From positions 1 to 64,000 of the forward strand of contig JANQPA010000060.1 in the NCBI GenBank assembly GCA_028285545.1: 64,000 bases of DNA. Reading direction: 5' to 3'. How positions within the stretch are numbered: position 1 is the first letter of the stretch; the number at the start of each line of letters is the position of its first letter. The position numbers and the translations under genes are program-made. The notes under the pieces were generated by a model, which saw nothing but the letters and a program-made list of their open reading frames with translations, searched no databases and was not told the DNA's origin. The DNA comes from Saprospiraceae bacterium. GTDB taxonomy: Bacteria; Bacteroidota; Bacteroidia; Chitinophagales; Saprospiraceae. Positions 60,830-64,000 of this stretch are shown here, one piece after another.

Positions 60830-62071
60830 ATGATGAAAAAGCTCCCGATGGCCATACTTGTCCTGTTAATGGGCCTAAATCTCTATGCCCAGCCAGAAGA
60901 AAAAATTACTATAGGCCATATTGATAAAATTGATTCTAAAGTTTTGGGAGAAGAAAGAGAGGTCTGGGTTTATGTTCCAGAGGGCCCGTCGAATGATGTA
61001 TTTTCAAAACCCAGGTATCCGGTTGTATATCTTTTAGATGGTGATGGGCACTTTTTTTCTGTTGTGGGGATGATCCGTCAGCTAAGTTCTATTAATGGAA
61101 ATACGATTTGTCCCAAAATGATTGTGGTGGGTATTCCCAATACCAATAGGATCAGGGATCTGACTCCAATTAAGGGTAAATCTGATGACCCATATGGTAA
61201 TCCTGCAATGACTGCAGCCTCAGGAGGTGGGAAAAATTTTATGGCTTTTATTGAACAGGAATTAATGCCCCATATAGAATCTTCTTATCCAACAGCCCCC
61301 TATCGAATGTTTATTGGCCATTCTTTAGGTGGATTGATGGTTGTAAATGCTTTTCTTTATAATACAAAGCTATTTAATTCGTATGTCGCTATTGATCCTT
61401 CTATGTGGTGGGGAGGGCGTCAACTTTTAAATGAAATGAAAGAAAGTAAAATTGACAAAAAATTTGATGGGAAATCCTTCTACCTCGGTATTGCCAATAC
61501 CATGCCTCCAGGGATGCAAATTGAACAAGTCAGACCTTCTAAAAATAGTAAAACAGAACACATTCGTTCCATACTTGAGTTAGATGACTATTTTAAAGAA
61601 AATGCTGGCAAGTACCTTCGCTATAAAGGCAAATACTATAATGAAGACAGCCATGGTTCCGTTCCCTTAATTTCTGAATATGATGCGCTGCGTTTTTTCT
61701 TTTCTTTTTATCGTTTAAATTTATATCCTCCTGATTATATTGATCCAAATAGTCAGATACTTCAAAAAATAGTTACTCATTATGAATCTGTGTCTAATGA
61801 GTTTGGTTATGAGGTCAAACCAGAAGAAGGTTATATTAATGGTTTAGCCCGTCAATTTTTGAATACAAAGCAGATGAAAAAAGCAGAGCAATTTTTTCAA
61901 CTCAATGTCAATAATTACCCAAAAAGTTATCATGCCTATGATTCACTAGGCGATTATTATGAGGAAGCAGGGAATAAAGAACAAGCCGTCGAAAGTTATA
62001 AGACGGCTTTGAAGTTGAATAAAAATGCCACAACTTCTAAAGAAAAATTAGAAAAACTACAGAATAAATGA
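60830..62071 (+). CDS. Exported esterase with C-terminal TPR repeat
   Basis: A 413-residue protein with a signal peptide (MKKLPMAILVLLMGLNLYAQ). Residues about 22-295 are an esterase D-like alpha/beta-hydrolase: REVWVYVPEGP, YPVVYLLDGDGHFFSVVGMI, the nucleophile elbow GHSLGG with S165, AIDPSMWWGGRQLL, and a DSHGSVPLISEYDALRFF segment likely to hold the catalytic His. Residues about 330-410 contain two TPR-type helical pairs (AYDSLGDYYEEAGNKEQAVE). This hydrolase-TPR arrangement is common in Bacteroidota. The gene follows the M20 gene by 54 bases on the same strand. Confidence 0.88.
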   Translation: MMKKLPMAILVLLMGLNLYAQPEEKITIGHIDKIDSKVLGEEREVWVYVPEGPSNDVFSKPRYPVVYLLDGDGHFFSVVGMIRQLSSINGNTICPKMIVVGIPNTNRIRDLTPIKGKSDDPYGNPAMTAASGGGKNFMAFIEQELMPHIESSYPTAPYRMFIGHSLGGLMVVNAFLYNTKLFNSYVAIDPSMWWGGRQLLNEMKESKIDKKFDGKSFYLGIANTMPPGMQIEQVRPSKNSKTEHIRSILELDDYFKENAGKYLRYKGKYYNEDSHGSVPLISEYDALRFFFSFYRLNLYPPDYIDPNSQILQKIVTHYESVSNEFGYEVKPEEGYINGLARQFLNTKQMKKAEQFFQLNVNNYPKSYHAYDSLGDYYEEAGNKEQAVESYKTALKLNKNATTSKEKLEKLQNK

Positions 62072-62373
62072 AACAAGGGCCATCTCAAATTTCAAAAATT
62101 ATTCACAAAAAATGACCTCCCTCAAAGAGATAAAGAGACAAATTGAGATACATGGAGACAAATTGTTATATCTACTTACTATAGATATGAATTATCCAGA
62201 ACACTATGGATTAATCTGTTTAGGTCTGGAAAATCATTAATATAAAACTATATGTCTCTACTTATTTCCCTGACTGCAGCAGGCAGTTATTTATCTCCCA
62301 TTTTTTGATGATTAAGATTGAAATCTACTAGGATTTTTGTAAAGGCTCATTTTTCATCTATTAATTCCAGATT
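62072..62373. other. Gene-free intergenic stretch
   Basis: No credible coding frame or RNA is seen. The only structure is a direct repeat GAGACAAATTG (62135-62145 and 62156-62166) inside a run of similar GAGA words, and a CTGCAGCAGGCAG inverted word near 62274. No clear terminator or promoter match. Confidence 0.4.
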
Positions 62374-63111
62374 ATGTTTCATTTTTTTCGCAGCATTCGT
62401 CAAAAACAATTGAAGGAGAATAAATTCCGACGCTATCTATTCTATGCTCTGGGAGAGATCCTCTTGGTGGTTATTGGAATTCTAATTGCCCTGCAAATCA
62501 ATAATTGGAATGAAGAAAGAAAAGCAAAAGCACAGGAAAAAATCTTACTTCAAAAAATTTTGCAGGATCTTAAAGAGGATGCTGGTTCCATTTCAAATCA
62601 AATTAACCACGTCAAAGGCCTTCAGGATTTGAATTATCTTATTTTCGAAAAGATTATTCAACCCCCTAAGGCTGATACCAATATTGATATTTCTAAAATC
62701 ATTTTTACAGGTAAGTTGCGGCTAATAACTGGAAAGAATCATAGTAATGCAGCCAATCAGATCACTGACGACATTTTGAGAAATGCTTTTACCGCTTATC
62801 TAAAAGGAGAGGAGATTACAATAAACGTCAATGAAAATGTATGGGAAAAAGTCCATAGTTTTCGAGACTACCTGGGGGAAATTGATGCCTATATTTTGGA
62901 TTCGATCTTTGTAGAACCGCGATACACCGATTTAAATATCAGAGAAAAAGTTATTAAGACAGCAACATTAGCTAAACATAGTCGCTCTGCTAAATTTAAA
63001 AGTTTAATTTGGAGTGCCCGCTCAACTTACGGTTTTAGCAATATGAATTTAGAATGGTTGCTCACAGATAATATGACCCTGCAAGAACTAATTGAAGAAA
63101 ACTTAAGGTAA
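62374..63111 (+). CDS. DUF6090 family membrane protein
   Basis: A 245-residue protein with the distinctive DUF6090 N terminus: a basic start (MFHFFRSIRQKQLKENKFRR), one membrane helix (YALGEILLVVIGILIALQI) and NNWNEERK. The rest is helical and probably periplasmic. Function is unknown, but the family is widespread and often multicopy in Bacteroidota. The start is clear because the motif begins at residue 1. It is convergent with the type IX-secreted protein gene. Confidence 0.9.
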   Translation: MFHFFRSIRQKQLKENKFRRYLFYALGEILLVVIGILIALQINNWNEERKAKAQEKILLQKILQDLKEDAGSISNQINHVKGLQDLNYLIFEKIIQPPKADTNIDISKIIFTGKLRLITGKNHSNAANQITDDILRNAFTAYLKGEEITINVNENVWEKVHSFRDYLGEIDAYILDSIFVEPRYTDLNIREKVIKTATLAKHSRSAKFKSLIWSARSTYGFSNMNLEWLLTDNMTLQELIEENLR

Positions 63112-63114
63112 TCC

Positions 63115-63152
63115 AAAAACAGCTTGCTGATCCAAAAGGACCTAACAAGCTG
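63115..63152 (-). terminator. Hairpin between convergent genes
   Basis: CAGCTTG (63120-63126) pairs with CAAGCTG (63146-63152). On the minus strand the stem is followed by GTTTTT, fitting termination of the secreted-protein gene. An inner TCC/GGA pair may extend it. Confidence 0.45.
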
Positions 63153-63205
63153 CTACCAAATAACAGTATTCATAAATTTAGCCGGGGAAAAAGCAACACT
63201 TCTTC

Positions 63206-64000
63206 TTATCGGATTAACACCTTTTTAGAAACTGTCCCTTTTTCTGTGTGAAGACTTAAAAGATAAAGGCCGGGTACCACTTCTTTTATGTCCATTTTAG
63301 TGAGGCTGGAATTTATTCCAACTATTGATTTTATAGGCTTTCCTTCGATTGTATATAAAACTATATTTACTTGCTCGACCTCCTCAATAGTATATTGAAT
63401 TTGAAGCGTGTCTTCATCAGCAGGATTAGGCCAGATCGAAAATTCTTTGGCAGATAAAATTTGCGGACCTGAGTTAGAGCTAATCGGGTCCAACAGGCAA
63501 GTAGTACCACCACCTTCTGTCACATTGCAAATTTGCTTAGGAACAACCCGCTCAATGACATCAACAGCTCCTGAGGGCCATTCTACTATCAGGGAATCAA
63601 TAATTTCAGCCTCTCCCACACCAAAATGGAGCCTCAAACTATTCTGAGCGCGATCTCCGGTAGGGCTTCCAGATAACACTCTCATTTGCCAGGACTCCTG
63701 ATCATTAATTGTAGTTTTGATTCTAACCTTAGCACCAATGGCGGAAGCATTCGAAGCAACTCCTTCCAAATTAAGCATCAGATAACCATTATTACCTCCG
63801 GAGTTTAAATACAAGAAGTCTATTTGTGGTCTGCCTGTAAAAAAGGAATTTGCATTGGCTACATAAAGATCTAAATAGCCGTCATTATTAATATCAGCAC
63901 TGGCACAACTTTGGGTATTGGAGACATTCACTACAGGTGCTCCAACTGTCCTAAACCGTCGGCTTTTAAAGTTTCCTTGCCCATCATTTTCATAATAGGC
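63206..64000 (-). CDS. Secreted FG-GAP/ASPIC-UnbV protein with type IX sorting domain, 5' part outside window
   Basis: The reading frame stays open to the right edge, so the gene is partial; the GTG at 63931 is not the true start. From the edge it reads YYENDGQGNF and ADINNDGYLDLYVAN, typical FG-GAP/VCBS beta-propeller repeats, then an ASPIC/UnbV domain (IGAKVRIKT, GDRAQNSLRLHFGVGEAEII, VEWPSG) and finally a C-terminal type A sorting domain (FSIWPNPADEDTLQI, ending LYLLSLHTEKGTVSKKVLIR). That last domain directs export through the type IX system and cell-surface attachment, and identifies the host as a Bacteroidota member. Confidence 0.9.
   Translation of the reverse strand, partial: AYYENDGQGNFKSRRFRTVGAPVVNVSNTQSCASADINNDGYLDLYVANANSFFTGRPQIDFLYLNSGGNNGYLMLNLEGVASNASAIGAKVRIKTTINDQESWQMRVLSGSPTGDRAQNSLRLHFGVGEAEIIDSLIVEWPSGAVDVIERVVPKQICNVTEGGGTTCLLDPISSNSGPQILSAKEFSIWPNPADEDTLQIQYTIEEVEQVNIVLYTIEGKPIKSIVGINSSLTKMDIKEVVPGLYLLSLHTEKGTVSKKVLIR

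Noticed and set aside
1-64000. CRISPR arrays, insertion sequences, prophage genes, rRNA genes.
   Set aside because: No regular direct repeats with spacers, no transposase, integrase, capsid or terminase frames and no rRNA-like sequence were found by reading the window.

Overview
The window is A+T-rich, densely coded DNA from a member of the Bacteroidota, probably a free-living gliding or marine type such as Saprospiraceae or Cytophagales relatives. The evidence is family content rather than a marker gene: a C-terminal type IX secretion sorting domain, a full hybrid two-component system (propeller, kinase, receiver, AraC), DUF6090, paired DUF1501/DUF1800, PadR plus prefix-domain FtsX permeases, and several matches to the Bacteroidota promoter pattern (TTG or TTTG, about 20 bases, TAnnTTTG).

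Layout. 1-3.3 kb: type I restriction-modification genes hsdM and hsdS (no hsdR in view) beside the 3' end of a tRNA-Asn gene. 3.4-9.5 kb: sugar kinase, short-chain dehydrogenase with a broken tetR, START-domain protein, rlmN and pepP. 10-14.7 kb: rpoN, then a padR-permease pair. 14.8-16.2 kb: three overlapping small genes. 16.2-18.7 kb: a GlxA-type regulator divergent from two ABM-like genes. 18.9-21.7 kb: a sodium:alanine symporter, a VOC protein and an AraC regulator. 21.7-31.8 kb: the most notable region, six tightly coupled minus-strand genes. 32-36.8 kb: membrane AraC regulator, esterase, class III aminotransferase, GH25 lysozyme. 37-44.8 kb: propeller histidine kinase, DUF1501/DUF1800 pair, thioredoxin-like protein. 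45-53.5 kb: thiL, glutaminyl cyclase, an aldehyde dehydrogenase homologue lacking catalytic residues, dihaem cytochrome c, truncated haemoglobin, M14 peptidase. 53.5-64 kb: TonB-like protein, a 1338-residue hybrid sensor, serine hydrolase, M20 amidohydrolase, esterase-TPR protein, DUF6090 protein, and the end of a type IX-secreted FG-GAP protein.

The six-gene cluster reads, in transcription order: CHAT protease with intact His/Cys; MoxR AAA+ ATPase; vWA protein with a degenerate metal site; LRR protein carrying the N-terminal domain typical of vWA-MoxR conflict systems; a second CHAT protein that has lost its catalytic cysteine; and a STAND ATPase with one membrane helix and TPR-like repeats. 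Three junctions are 4-base overlaps and the other two are gaps of 3 and 7 bases, so they are almost certainly one transcript. The LRR and dead-CHAT proteins share a C-terminal module of about 340 residues. I infer an NTP-dependent, protease-armed defence or cell-suicide system related to the vWA-MoxR-VMAP ternary systems, in an arrangement I do not recognise.

The intergenic DNA is also unusual. Long perfect palindromes span the stop codons of two convergent gene pairs, two mutually exclusive hairpins precede thiL, REP-like hairpin clusters occur twice, and degenerate short-word repeats sit just downstream of several genes.
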